From Zea mays (lineage: Eukaryota > Streptophyta > Magnoliopsida > Poales > Poaceae), in contig NC_050104.1 of the NCBI RefSeq assembly GCF_902167145.1, positions 10,128,001-10,192,000 on the forward strand: a stretch of DNA of 64,000 bases. The letters are read 5' to 3'. A program made the position numbers and the translations under genes. Of the stretch, positions 38,700-49,221 are shown piece after piece (the first letter of the stretch is position 1; each line of letters starts with the position of its first letter). Below the pieces are notes generated by a model that had not been told where the DNA came from, made no database searches, and saw only the letters and a program-made list of their open reading frames with translations.

Positions 38700-39200
38700 T
38701 TTTTATGTAACGTATGAATTATATGGACTTGTAATGGACTTATTTGGCCTCTACGGGCTTGTATGACATTTTAATGGACTTGTATGAATTCTATGGACTT
38801 GTAATGCACTTGTTTAGACTTTTATGAGCTTGCTTGGAATTTTTTACAATTGTATGCACTTGTATGTTATGCTTGTCTATGTGTATATGTTGGATTGTCA
38901 AAAAACAGAGAAAACTCTGCCGAAATTTTGTAAAATCTGTGATTATGTCATGTAGCCTTTACAGAACTATTACATAGCCTTTTCAGAAGCATCAACTTTC
39001 GGACTAGCATCTAAACTTTTCAGATCCATTTCGTAGCCTTTTCAGGACTATATATATAGCCTTTTCAGGACTGCATATATAGCCTTTTCAGAATCAACAA
39101 TATCCTACATTATCGTAGGACATGTAGCCTTTGAAGATCCAGAACATAGCCTTTTCAGAGTTTTTGTACATATCTGTTATCATAATCCATTACACTACCT
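38700..39200. other. Spacer with short repeated motifs before the GRF gene
   Basis: 38700-38890 has repeated (ATG/TAT)GGACTTGTA-like words. 38950-39165 has at least seven copies of TAGCCTTTTCAG or one-base variants at irregular 25-60 bp spacing. No coding. Confidence 0.7.
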
Positions 39201-39211
39201 TTCCTTTCACC

Positions 39212-39219
39212 TATATATA
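39212..39219 (+). promoter_or_regulatory. TATA box of the GRF zinc-finger gene
   Basis: TATATATA lies 38 bp before the ATG at 39257 and just downstream of the TAGCCTTTTCAG repeats. This supports a separate promoter for this MULE gene. Confidence 0.55.
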
Positions 39220-39256
39220 CACGATCCTTTGTACATTTGCTTCATTGTGCAATACA

Positions 39257-39955
39257 ATGGCTTCAGGGTCTTCTAGGGGCAAGGGTGCGGGAAATGAGAG
39301 ACGAAAGGATGGAGGGAAGTTAACTCCAATGTGTTTCGATGGCCCTCTTGGTCCAGATTTTTTTGAAGAGGCGGTTTTTAACTTTCCAGTTCAAAGTAAA
39401 AAAGATTTCAACAAAGAGGTTAGACTTAGGTCCTACGATAATAGGAGAGAAGATTGGCCGAAGTGCATGCATAGTGAGGATTGCTTCATGCAGATGTTCG
39501 TTGAGGGTGGAATTGATGGAGGTCGTCGTTTCTTCAGATGTCCTTATGCATATGTAAAAATTAATTTCTAATCCTTTGTTCTAAATACTTTTGTTGTTCA
39601 GTGAAACTAACTATAAACATTTATGCAGCATTCATTGGTCAAGGAGAATTGTGAGTTCACTCGTTGGGTAGATCCTCGTCCGATTTTTCCTCATGCGGAA
39701 TACATATCCTACCTACAGAATAGGATATTTGATCTAGAGAGGGAAGTAAGCAACAGAAATGACGAGGAAGAAAGAGACAACAACAATGGTGGTGTTTCAC
39801 AGGTGCAAGTATGCCCAGATCCATATTGTTGCTGCCCTTGTCACAACAAGAATGTTGGTCCTTCGACGTCTCCACCGCTCCCACAGCAGACAACAAAAAT
39901 GGGAGGATACTATGGAGAAGGGTCCACACAATTTGGAATGTGGGAGCACTACTAG
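39257..39955 (+). CDS. GRF-type zinc-finger protein carried by the MULE
   Basis: Exons 39257-39553 and 39629-39955 join in phase across a 75-bp GT/AG intron, giving about 207 codons. The N-terminus is basic and Gly/Ser-rich. A zinc-finger segment resembles zf-GRF: CMHSEDCFMQMF, then GGRRFFRCPYAY and ENCEFTRWVDP (Cys pairs, a GRRFF core and a final Cys-x-Phe-x-Arg-Trp). It is followed by a short acidic coiled segment (LQNRIFDLEREVSNR) and a Cys-rich tail (CPDPYCCCPCHNK). GRF fingers bind DNA or RNA in other proteins. Its role in the MULE is unknown; an accessory in transposition or silencing escape is only a guess. The frame is intact. Confidence 0.8.
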
Positions 39956-40174
39956 AAAACTCTTCTGTAACAATTTCTTTCAGCGTGTTGATTATCTTTA
40001 TCAATTGCTTGAAGTCGCCTTCAACAATTGCTTTAAATGTAGTTTTCATCAATTGCGTATTTATGTCGTTTTTCATCAATTTGAAGGTAATTCATTACCA
40101 AATATCATTGTTCGACAATACATAATACCGAATAATAAGTTCATTATTACATAACTTCAAATGAAACACCTAGA

Positions 40175-40847
40175 CTACTGAGTGCAACGGGGCCATTTGC
40201 CCTTGCGAAATGCATCAGGGTTGTCCTTCATTGCTTCCTTTGCACGACGTGCACGCTCAAGCTTCTTCTCCTTCTCTTCCCTGCATTCAGCAACACGCCT
40301 CATTTTCTGCTCGTCTTCACGTTGTTGCTCGGCAGCAAGCTCCTCTCGTCTTTTCTCCATCCTCTCTTTGTCCTCTGCATCCCACTTCTTAAGATTATCC
40401 AACCACTTCTTGTCTTTCTCTGATATTTATGTGTCAATCCACAGCTCAAAATCACATAGCGGTGGAGGAGTCTACAAAACAGGCAATTATTAGTATGCAA
40501 AAAACATTCACCATTAAATTGTTAACATATTACAAGACTATTCTCACCATTAAATTCATCCGACGTTGAACAATAGTTGTCTCAAATGCAAAGTTAGCAC
40601 ACATCCAATACCTTTGTCGATAGGTGTCATGATCCTCAGACTTATCAACCTTACAAGGATCACCACAAAAACATATAGGCACTGGAACACCACTTGGTAA
40701 AGGCAGCGGGTCGAAGGCAGTTCCGGTCAAAGGACCCTTCCTAAATTTCCATAAGCTCTATAACAATTCACAAATATAATATACTCACAAAATAAGAGGC
40801 GGATCCAACACTTACCTTTGTTTAGCAGATTTACCACGCCTAGACAT
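40175..40847 (-). CDS. Second zinc-finger/coiled-coil gene of the MULE, with one premature stop
   Basis: Minus-strand exons 40847-40816, 40740-40548 and 40471-40175 join in phase. The product begins MSRRGKSAKQ, then has a GRF-like Cys motif (PICFCGDPCKVDKSEDHD, with a later RYWMCANFAFE), then WI/ISEKDKKWLDNLKKWDAE and a long Lys/Glu-rich coiled coil (EERMEKRREELAAEQQRE-like), ending WPRCTQ. An in-frame TAA at 40427-40429 cuts it just before the coiled coil. The cut is either a recent nonsense mutation or marks a non-functional copy. It converges on the GRF gene, and its promoter lies in the MULE right TIR region. Confidence 0.75.
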
Positions 40848-40920
40848 CCTATAAATCAGGCTGAAATCTCTAGTTTCGAAGAATAGGAATGAGCACACAA
40901 ACTAGGCATATGTAGGGTTC

Positions 40921-40928
40921 TATTTATA
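40921..40928 (-). promoter_or_regulatory. TATA box within the MULE right end
   Basis: On the minus strand CTATAAATAGAACC lies about 75 bp before the ATG at 40847 and directly beside the GGCGCC-repeat part of the TIR. As in Mu elements, the TIR would serve as promoter for the gene reading inward. Confidence 0.6.
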
Positions 40929-40929
40929 G

Positions 40930-41210
40930 GCAGATACCTCGGCGCCATAGATCTTGGCGCCGAGGTAAGGGTCGTTGACCGGCGGCGCCTACCTCGGCGC
41001 CAAGATCTATGGCGCCGAGGTATGTGCCACATAGATTCCAAGTCATCCCTACATCTTACGTCTGCACGCCAATAATATTGGTGCCGGCACACACAAGCTC
41101 GGCGCCAATGATGACGGCGCCGAGCTAAGGGTCCATTTTTTGAAATGAAACTGCCAGGGGCATAATTATGCAAAAAAAACCCAAAAAGGGCCAATTTGCA
41201 AAAAAGTTGG
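40930..41210 (-). repeat. MULE right terminal inverted repeat and subterminal GGCGCC repeats
   Basis: Complement of the left end for about 115 bp. It includes two mirror units built on GGCGCC...AGATCT...GGCGCC (40935-41025), the same words as in the left end and in the small MULE at 30063. Confidence 0.85.
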
Positions 41211-41219
41211 AACCCCCGT

Positions 41220-42099
41220 AGATGTCTTCTGGTGGACCCACGGCGTACAGGGCCAACTTGTAGCCTTCGTCTCTGGCCTTCACATCATTGCTCCTTTCGC
41301 TGCGCCTGGCCGAACGAAGCCCATTGGTCGACCATCTGGCGAAGGCCTTAGTTATTGCCGACCTGCTGCAGTCATCCGGATCAGAGGCCCCTTCGCTTGT
41401 GGACCCCTCGTCAGCGAATGTTGCCTAAGTCGAGGACCCCCTTCGTCTGTGGGCTTGTGTATGGTTAGCGTGACAAAAAGTATGGACTCCGCTCTATGAT
41501 CGAGTGTAACAACCGAAATCCTGTGCTGAGAATTATAAATGTTTCTCTAGGAGATTTGAGGTAAAATGACTTCTAATAAAGATTTATGTCCTCTATAAAA
41601 TATAATAATAGGCAAGAATGTGGTATTCAAAGCATAGATCTAAAACCTAAAGCTAGAAGTCGAAGCAGCAAATAAGGGAGAGACTTTCAAACTAATTATT
41701 ATTTCTTTTAATCAAAACCATCCTTAAAATAACAGAACTAAAATAACTCATGAGAAAGATTATATATTAACATAGCCGAAGTAATTATAACTAAAGAGGA
41801 TTATTTATCTTAAGCGTGCATTCAAAGATAAAATTACCTTAAAAAATAATATGTGTATAATCCATCATTAAAGCATTTATCTAAATGGATACAAATAAAT
41901 AAAAGAAAAAAGTAAAAATTATGCATCATGCTTGACCTTTGGGTGTGAATTCTTGTATTCAAAACTGAATCTAAAATTGAATTATGAAAACTAAAATCAG
42001 AAAATATCAAAAGAAAGGAGAAAATAAAAGGGAAAATGTAAAAGAATAAAGGAAGCCAGCGTCTGGGCCTATTCTTCTCTGCCTCGGCCCATTCCACAC
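41220..42099. other. Retroelement debris, no gene
   Basis: 41220-41460 is rich in CTTCG/CGAAG words like those of the Tat element at 55 kb and is probably an old fragment of that kind. 41505-41830 begins TGTAACAACCGAAATCC and is AT-rich, possibly a truncated LTR. I see no reading frame worth calling. Confidence 0.4.
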
Positions 42100-43811
42100 T
42101 GTCGGAGAGGAAATCTCCGGCCGGGAGGCGGAGTGCACCCGCCCTAAATCCTAAGATGAGGAGGGCCCTACGCGTTTTGCTTGTTAGTTGGAAAATAGGA
42201 AGAACACAAGAACACACAAGGATTTAGAGTGGTTCGGGCCGCCGGAGCGTAATACCCTACTCCACTGTGTGATGTATTGCTTGAGAGTTTGAGTTGTCTT
42301 GAATCCCTTTGGTCTAAGTCCCCTTGTAACGTCGTATGCCTCCCCTTTTATAGCTGAAGGGGGGCATGCACAAAGGTACTGAGCCCCGACATATGGGCCC
42401 AGGGACATAACGGACATAACGCTTGTAGCTACAAATGTTCGCCGCTGGAGCAATCTTCTCGTGCCCTAACATCCGAGATCTGCGTATCCTCGATGTGCAG
42501 GGGAAGCTTCTCGTATAAGGGATGGTAAGCACAGTGCGCCACACGGCACGGGCGCACTGTTTGACAACAGACTGGATAGGCACGCCGTCTGCAGGGTGAC
42601 CCTGACGCCATCTGCCAGCGGAGTGGACATGACGCATTAAATGTTGAGAGGGCACATCGTCTGTCAGTATGGTGGCAGGAGGCGCGTCCTCTCCGCAATA
42701 AATGCAAAGACCGCGCGGCTTTAGAGGCCTTACGTCGTGCTCCACTCGTCGGCTTATGTCACGGGCCATAAGCCACGCGGCAGCAGCGGGTCTCCGCCTG
42801 AGCGGGGAGCGCAGGGCAAGGCCTGGACACGTGTCTGCACCGGACCCCTACTCATGTCGGGGTTCCCCCTGTCCCGGGACCTTGCTGTGGTCCGGACCTT
42901 TCTCGGAGGGACCTGGGGCCCATACGAGGGACCCGACATGCCTTCTTGGGAGTCCGGGTCTATAATCGAGGATCCGGGTTGTGCGTACAGAGGTCCGGTG
43001 TTCCTTCGTGGAGGTCCGGAGCCAATGGTGCACCCTAGGGTGTATCACCTTTCCTTGCCACGTGGTGCCCCTAGACCTGCCCATGTGGTGGGGTCGGGTG
43101 CCATTCTCCATGTGGCCAGGAGATGACGTACGTGTACAACGTCTTTATACTGTAGTAGGGGGTATCCCTGATTTAGGGTACCGATAGTGGCCCTAGGCTC
43201 GCCTCAGGGGAGGATACAAGCCTGCAGGTGGGGCCAGAGACTGATTGGCGATTGGCCTGCTGCTCCTACGCGCTTGTTGATGCAATTACTGTCGGCCGCC
43301 TATGGTCACGCCGACTGCCATGCCTGTTCCCGCGGTTGACTGGCCTGTGACCTTCGTACTCAATGTCACTATAGGGCCATGCGCGGGGTGCCTCGAGTCG
43401 CTGCACTGGTTCTGAAAACTTATCTTTTTAGTCTTCCGTGATAGCCCCAAGGAGACGTGGTATTGGCGCGAGCGGCGGTGCGGTTTTTCCGCACTCAGTA
43501 ACCGGCGCGCCGGTTGCATGACATGTGAGCCTGGGCCCCCATGTTGGACCACCGATCGCAGCGAAGTTGAGGGGGCGCACAACCGCGGGTCGGTTGTACG
43601 CTTCCTGTGCGGTGGTTCGCCTTCTCGACCGCTGGTTTCAGCGAAGATGAAAGGGCGCATAACCGTGGGGCGGTTGCACGCTCCTTGTGCGGCGGTTCGT
43701 CTTCCTGACCGCTGGTTGCGGCGAAAATGAAGGGACACATAACCGTGGGGCGGTTGCACGCTCCTTGTGCGGCAGTTTGCCTTCTTCGTGCTTCAGGCCA
43801 GCCTGCATGAC
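42100..43811 (-). mobile_element. 3' LTR of the Tat-type element (right border uncertain)
   Basis: The left border is clear. The right border is placed at 43811 because a minus-strand purine-rich stretch (AGGGGGGCCAGGCCCCACA) precedes TGTCATGCAGG there. The U3 part contains repeated CCGGAC/GTCCGG words and an 81-bp tandem repeat. Confidence 0.5.
43557..43793. repeat. Three tandem 81-bp repeats in LTR U3
   Basis: The word GGTTG(C/T)ACGCT(C/T)C(T/C)TGTGCGG recurs at about 43592, 43673 and 43753, with flanking GACCGCTGGTT(T/G)CAGCGAA. Copies differ by several bases. Confidence 0.8.
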
Positions 43812-45128
43812 ATGTGGGGCCTGGCCCCCCTATCATAGGATGGGAATCCTGGCGTGCATCAGGTAGTTTATACCTGCAGAGTAGAGATGGAACTAGGACT
43901 CTGCTTGAAAGCAGATGTAATACTTTTGCTTTTTGTAAGGTATTTTTGAGTACTATTTAACAAGCAGTATTAGCACTTATCTGTGTACCGTCTGTTCTTG
44001 TTGTGTGTTGCGATGTTATGTTGTTGAACCCTCCCTGGTACCTGGCCCCCCGCCTGGGATGCAGGCTTGATGTGTCGAGGTTGGATACCAGCATATCTGA
44101 AAAGGTTGTCGACAACTCTCGGGAGGCAACCTCGTCGGGATCTGGATCTGTACACAGCTTCAGATAGGGAGCGTTAGTGGTACACCCATAGGGTCCCTTG
44201 TCTGATATTAGCCATCCTTTGATACATGCTCGGGACTCGCAGGTTTTAGTCCGGGTGGCCAAGTTGCGTGTCCGAACCCCCTTGGGTCACGGCTCTAGGT
44301 ACTAGGACATTTGTCGCAGAGTGGTGGAACGTGTAGGCCCACGGTACGGGACCAGGCTGAGCGACTACATGGGCTCCAGACCACCCCAGGAGACAAATGT
44401 CCATTCTCTAGTTCCGGTCCCGAGGTTGTCGGACCCACAGGACTTATAGCTCCAAATACTAGGTACCCGTCACGGTCTCACGGAGTGGTGGAGTGTGCAG
44501 GCTTTCGGGTACGGAACCAGGCTAAGCGGCCACACAGGCTCCGGACCACCCCATGGAACGGGGTCCCATTCTCTAGAGCCGGCTCCCAGGCTGTCGGACC
44601 TCCCAACTTTCGTAAAGGAGGCCCTAAACTGCAAGCTTGGCTGCTCAATTCGGATGTCATCATGTCAGGACAGATGGGAACCGTGCAGGTGGGTTAGATA
44701 AAAGGTATTATTTGAAAAACTACAAGGTAAGACCATGGAGCAGCAAGATGGAACTATCATAGGGGCACAACTGAGGGGGTACCTTTTCTTTATAACTCAT
44801 CATGCATGGGTGCAGACCAATAGGCCGGGTTTATGGGGTCGGACCCCACCGGGCTGGCATACACGTATGTGTTACCTAGTTACAAAAGGGAAACAAATTC
44901 GACCCCTCAGACTTGCTCTATGGATAGAACTTACAGAGATGTTCCGACACCGGGGGGGAGGCACTCCTTCAGTCGTAGCTAGACGGTTGCCCTCGGGTCG
45001 GTGCATTCCCGTTACCTTGAAGGGTCCTTCCCAGCTGGGGGAGAGTTATGGAAACCTTCTTGGTTTGGTACTTACCATAAGACTAGGTCCCGACCCTGGG
45101 TCCCCATTTGCGTTTGACGAGGGAGCTC
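43812..45128. other. Internal 3' untranslated region of the Tat-type element
   Basis: No intact gene. Two internal near-copies, at about 44290-44440 and 44455-44600, share TGGTGGA(A/G)(C/T)GTG and GACCACCCCA words and resemble 23870-24000. Weak frames on both strands are unsupported. Confidence 0.55.
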
Positions 45129-45299
45129 TCATCTTTGGCTATGGCCATTCCTGCATGAACCTGTCGGAAGTCTGGATCCGTGGGGAATCCAGAAGGGTCT
45201 CCGGGGGAAGGCAGGCTCCAGCCCCGCAGACCGGGGAGCACGGGGTCCCTCTGGGGTTCCATCTAGTTGTCTCCACCGGAGTAGGAGCCTCCGGAAGAC

Positions 45300-48092
45300 A
45301 TCCTTCAGGTCCCCCTCGGGTGACTGATACCTGAGGTCCCGTTCAGCTGCGGCCACCTCGCCGTCGTCGACCTTTTCTTTGCCAGGTCGGCGATGAGGTG
45401 GGGAGCCGTCCTTAGAGGACTGCTCACGCCGTTTGTTGACACATTTTGCGAGATCAATGATCTCGTGAAACTCCGCGGCACTGTGGCGACCGTTGGAGTG
45501 CACAGGGCATGGGTCGTTGTTACCCTTCTGCGGTCGTGGGTGCTTGTTGCGATCGCCCCGGCCCCCGGTCGCGGCTGCAACGACCAGAGCGGTGGATCAC
45601 GGCTTCTGGTAGTCACGGTCCTTCTTCTTTTTCTTCTTACCGTCCCGGGGGACGACACCCGAGCCACCCGACTGGGCAACCCTGGTTTGTGGGGCCGAGT
45701 GCCATGCACGGCCCTCGGCGGCTCTAGCGCATTTGTCGGCCAGAGCAAAGAGTGTGGGGACAGTTTCCACGTCGTGCGTGGCCAACTTCTCCAACATTTT
45801 CTCATCGCGTACTCCCTGACGGAAGGCCGTGATGATGGAAGCATCGGAAATGCGAGGTATAGTACCTCGCACCTTGGTGAAGCGGGAGATGAACGTCCGG
45901 AGAGTCTCCCCGGGCTCCTGCCTCACCGCATGGAGGTGGGCCTCCACACCATGTTGTTGGTAAGCACTGGCAAAGTTCGCAACGAACCTTGCGCAGAGCT
46001 CTTCCCAGGAGTAGACTGACCCTGGAACGAGGTTCAAGAGCCAAGTCCGGGTAGGTCCAGACAAGGCGACATGAAAATATGTTGCCATCACAGCGGTGTT
46101 TCCACCTGCTGCCGTGATGGCGGTGACGTACACCTGCAGGAACTCCGACGGGTTTGATGTTCCGTCTTATTTTTTCGGCAGGTGCGGCCGGAACTTAGGC
46201 GGCCACGACACCGCGCGGAGATGATCCACGAGAGCGGCGCAGCCCATGCCGGCCAAGGGGATACCCACTTGGGACCGGGTGCCCATCGGTGTCTGCGGTG
46301 CTGCCGCAGCGAAGTCTTGATCGAGGTTGCGTCCCTCGATGTTTTGGCGGCGCTCGCGCGCCCTCTCCAAAGAGACCCGGGCGTCCTCTCCCGCACGCCT
46401 GCGGTCGAGTTCTGCTCAAAGGTCGTTGGTTTGTATGCCCCTCACTGAGGGTGAGCGCACAGACGCCAACGTCTCATGTTGGCACCGGGATGACCGAGGC
46501 CTCGATCTGGTCGAGGTAGAATGTGCCATGCCGAGCAGTCGGTCGACATCATCCCGCCATTGCTTCATGGCCCCTGGTGAGGCCGTGGAGCTTGGAGGGT
46601 GTCGCAACAACTCCCTAGCTGCTGACAACGCTCTCGGAGTCGCCCTTGACGGAGTCCGGGATGTCTGTGCAGCTGTATGTTGCCGTGCGGCGTGTGTTAG
46701 AAATATGCCCTAGAGATAATCATAGAGATGAGCATATTTCTTTGTATCCATGATATATATATTGCTTAATTGAATATCCATGGAAGGCACCTTGTATTGA
46801 TTAGCAATTATGTGAATTGTTTCTGAGATTCTTTACTTATATGGTTATTCTAAATGATGTCCCTAGTCAGAGTCGATGACTAGCACATGTATTAGTTGAT
46901 GACTACATTTCACAAGTCATGAACATGGAGATGTTAAACTAATAATGTGGGCGCATGTATGACATGAGGCTGGACCGACCCAACGTGAGATATTGTAATA
47001 TAGTTCTCTTCTTGCAACATGAATACTGTATCCTTAGACCTGAGATTGTCGCATGTTCTCAAGATGTGAATTGACTTACTTAGGGACTATCAAACGCTAT
47101 CCCGTAACTGGGTAGTTATAAAGGTAGTTTTGGGTTTGTCAGGAAGCATGCTATGAGGCATGGTCAGTCAAGATGGAATTTGTCCCTCTCTTTGTGAGAG
47201 AGATATCTCTGGGCCCCTCGAGTGATTGGATCAAGAAATGCATGGCCGTGCTAGGGTTAAGAGTTAACCATTGAAAGGATTCCAATTCACAGTATCGAGA
47301 AAGAGAGGTCAGCTTAGAGCCAGACCAAATATCGTGAGACAAAGGGAACAGCATGTACGTAATGTCGCAATGGTTCGTCTGATATGATCTTTACGTACAC
47401 ATAGGAGTTGACATGTCTTGCTAGAGGCCGCTGTCAATTATTGGGCCAAGTAAGAGTACTCGGCCTATGTCTATTTGTACGTGAACCTATAGGGTCACAC
47501 ACTTAAGGGGAAGGAAGCCTAATTCGGATTAGATCCGAAATTAGACTGGGCTTTAGGGTTAATGATGGGCCTCGGCGTCAGAAGCCCACCATAACGCCTA
47601 TATAATGAGGGGCGGGGGCGCGGTTAAGGATAACCTAATTCGCCACCAGCGAACTAACAGCCGCCGCCCACCTCTCGCCCTCGCCAAGCCGCCGTCACGA
47701 ACCTAGCAGTTCGGTACGCGGCGCTTCCTCCCTGTACGTGTGGATACCTCGGAGGTGCTACATCTGGAGCACTTGGACGAACCGTGCGAGGACGTGAAGG
47801 ACGTCGGCGACTGCACGGCACTGCTCGACGCGTTCGTCTACATCGAGACGTCTTCCGCTGCTCTGCGCGTCTAGTGGTAATTCCATGACCTATAACCGCA
47901 GTAGTTCTTGGTTTTATGGGGATGAAAATTTTGTTTTGCGCTAGCGTAGCCTCCCCGTAATCCTACAGCGTGCACAACAGCAGTACCCGGCACAGGGCGG
48001 TTAGGAACCAGTGGTGTGGAAGAAGCATCTTCTTCCTCTACGACGAAATCCATCAAAGTCTCGGCGCGGTGCTCAACGATTTGCACCATCAT
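45300..48092 (-). pseudogene. gag: Tat-type gag, with three stops and a copia solo LTR inside
   Basis: The minus-strand frame starts at 48092 (MVQIVEHRAETLMDF). It is interrupted between 47968 and 46694 by a solo LTR and then continues in frame. The Retrotrans_gag core is clear: FLQVYVTAITAAGGNTAVMA, FHVALSGPTRTWLLNL, VYSWEELCARFVANF, LRTFISRFTKVRGTIPRIS, ITAFRQGVRD. Downstream come a Lys-rich stretch and a CPVHSNGRHSAAEF motif with KLAK-like and GSPPHRRPGKEKVDDGE parts, typical of the gag C-terminus in this lineage. In-frame stops are at 46416-46418, 46167-46169 and 45597-45599. Similarity ends near 45300. Confidence 0.88.
46695..47967 (+). mobile_element. Ty1/copia solo LTR
   Basis: 1273 bp from TGTTAGAAATATGCCC to CCGTAATCCTACA, with exact 5-bp duplication GCGTG (46690-46694, 47968-47972). 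The start sequence is typical of a copia LTR group widespread in grasses. A TATA word (TATATAAT, 47599-47606) indicates plus orientation. No internal sequence remains. Confidence 0.93.
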
Positions 48093-48131
48093 GCTGAGCG
48101 AGAAAACAAGCAAAAACCTAATGCCTAAACC

Positions 48132-48149
48132 CCTACCTGGCGTGTCAAA
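48132..48149 (-). promoter_or_regulatory. Primer-binding site of the Tat-type element
   Basis: Minus-strand TTTGACACGCCAGGTAGG abuts the LTR end. The GCCAGGTAGGGG core matches the equivalent site at 25246. Confidence 0.6.
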
Positions 48150-48591
48150 TGTCGTAGAGGAAATCTCCGGCCGGGTGGCGGAGTGCACCCGCCCTAAAAC
48201 CTAAGATGAGGAGGGGCCTAAGCGTTTTGCTTGTTAGTTGGAAAATGGGAAGAACACAAGAACACACAAGGATTTAGAGTGGTTCGGGTCGCCGGAGCGT
48301 AATACCCTACTCCACTGTGTGATGTATTGCTTGAGAGTTTGAGTTGTCTTGAATCCCTTTGGTCTAAGTCCCCTTGTAACGTCGTATGCCTCCCCTTTTA
48401 TAGCTGAAGGGGGGCATGCACAAAGGTACTGAGCCCCGACATATGGGTCCAAGGACATAACGGACATAACGCTTGTAGTTACAAATGTTCGCCGCTGGAG
48501 CAATCTTCTCGCGCCCTGACATCCGAGATCTGCGTATCCTCGGCGTGCAGGGGAAGCTTCTCGTATAAGGGATGGTAAGCACAGTGCACCG

Positions 48592-49221
48592 TGTCGGTGT
48601 TTTGGGTCCGACCGCACACCCGGGGTTGCCCCTCAAGGTGTTTTTAGGAGTAGGACGGTGTCAACGACTATAGCAAAATGGTTCGTGCCGATCGCACGAG
48701 GGACAATGGACAAGATTTACAGGTTCGGGCCGCTTAGAAGTGCGTAACACCCTACGTCCTGGTGAGTAAATGAGCGAGGTTACAAGAGGATTCTCTGGGT
48801 TGAGGGCGCAGAGAGTTTACGTGGGTGGCTAAGTAACAGTAGGGTCGATCGATCTGAAGGGGTACCCCCTAGGCCTTATATACTTGACCGTGGGGCAGTA
48901 CATGTGACATGATAACATCAAGCAGCTAAAAGATAGTGAACCTCTTGAGTTTATCCCTACGTAACCCTCGCCGACTTATCCTCGCATGGCTCCGTTGCAT
49001 GGGGGGCTTCAGCGCGGGGAAGTCGGATCTCTGTTGCGATTCATTCGTTCGACGTTGTGGGCCGCCCGAGTTTGCACCAATCCAGTCTCACGTTTTCTCT
49101 TCTTTGTTGGTTGTCTTTCCCTAGGCCCACGAAAGAATGACCTTACGAATTATTGGGCCCTTGGGCCTTTCGTGAGGCCCTTTACTTCTTTAGTGGACCC
49201 AGGGGATATCTATCCCCCACA
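48592..49221 (-). mobile_element. 3' LTR of the Grande-like element
   Basis: 630 bp. On the minus strand it starts TGTGGGGGATAGATATCC and ends CCCAAAACACCGACA. TATATAAG (48875-48882, minus) is a likely core promoter. A polypurine tract (AGATCGGGGGCT) abuts it on the right. Confidence 0.88.

Larger units (their letters stand above)
32870..41210 (+). mobile_element. 8.3-kb MULE with transposase, PMD and two zinc-finger genes
   Basis: The left end CCAAATTTTTGCATTTTAG and the inverted right end CCAACTTTTTTGCAAATTGG start TIRs that match for over 100 bp. The 9-bp flanks AACCCTCGT (32861-32869) and AACCCCCGT (41211-41219) differ by one base. The element carries, in order, an intact MULE transposase (+), a PMD gene (+), a GRF-type zinc-finger gene (+) and a second zinc-finger/coiled-coil gene (-). 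The uninterrupted transposase frame and clear flanks suggest that it was active fairly recently. Confidence 0.93.
42100..48591 (-). mobile_element. Tat-type Ty3/gypsy element, pol-less, right LTR cut by Grande
   Basis: Direct repeats start at 42100 (TGTCGGAGAGGAAATCTCC) and 48150 (TGTCGTAGAGGAAATCTCC). In minus orientation these are LTR ends. TATA boxes (CTATAAAAGG, minus) lie at 42344-42353 and 48394-48403. A primer-binding site sits at 48132-48149, and gag follows on the minus strand. Pol domains are missing; coding similarity fades near 45300. The right (5') LTR is interrupted at 48591 by a Grande-like insertion and does not resume inside the window. Confidence 0.82.

Noticed and set aside
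42702..43187. Frames of 87-129 codons in the Tat-type LTR
   Set aside because: LTR sequence with several overlapping frames and no recognisable motif.
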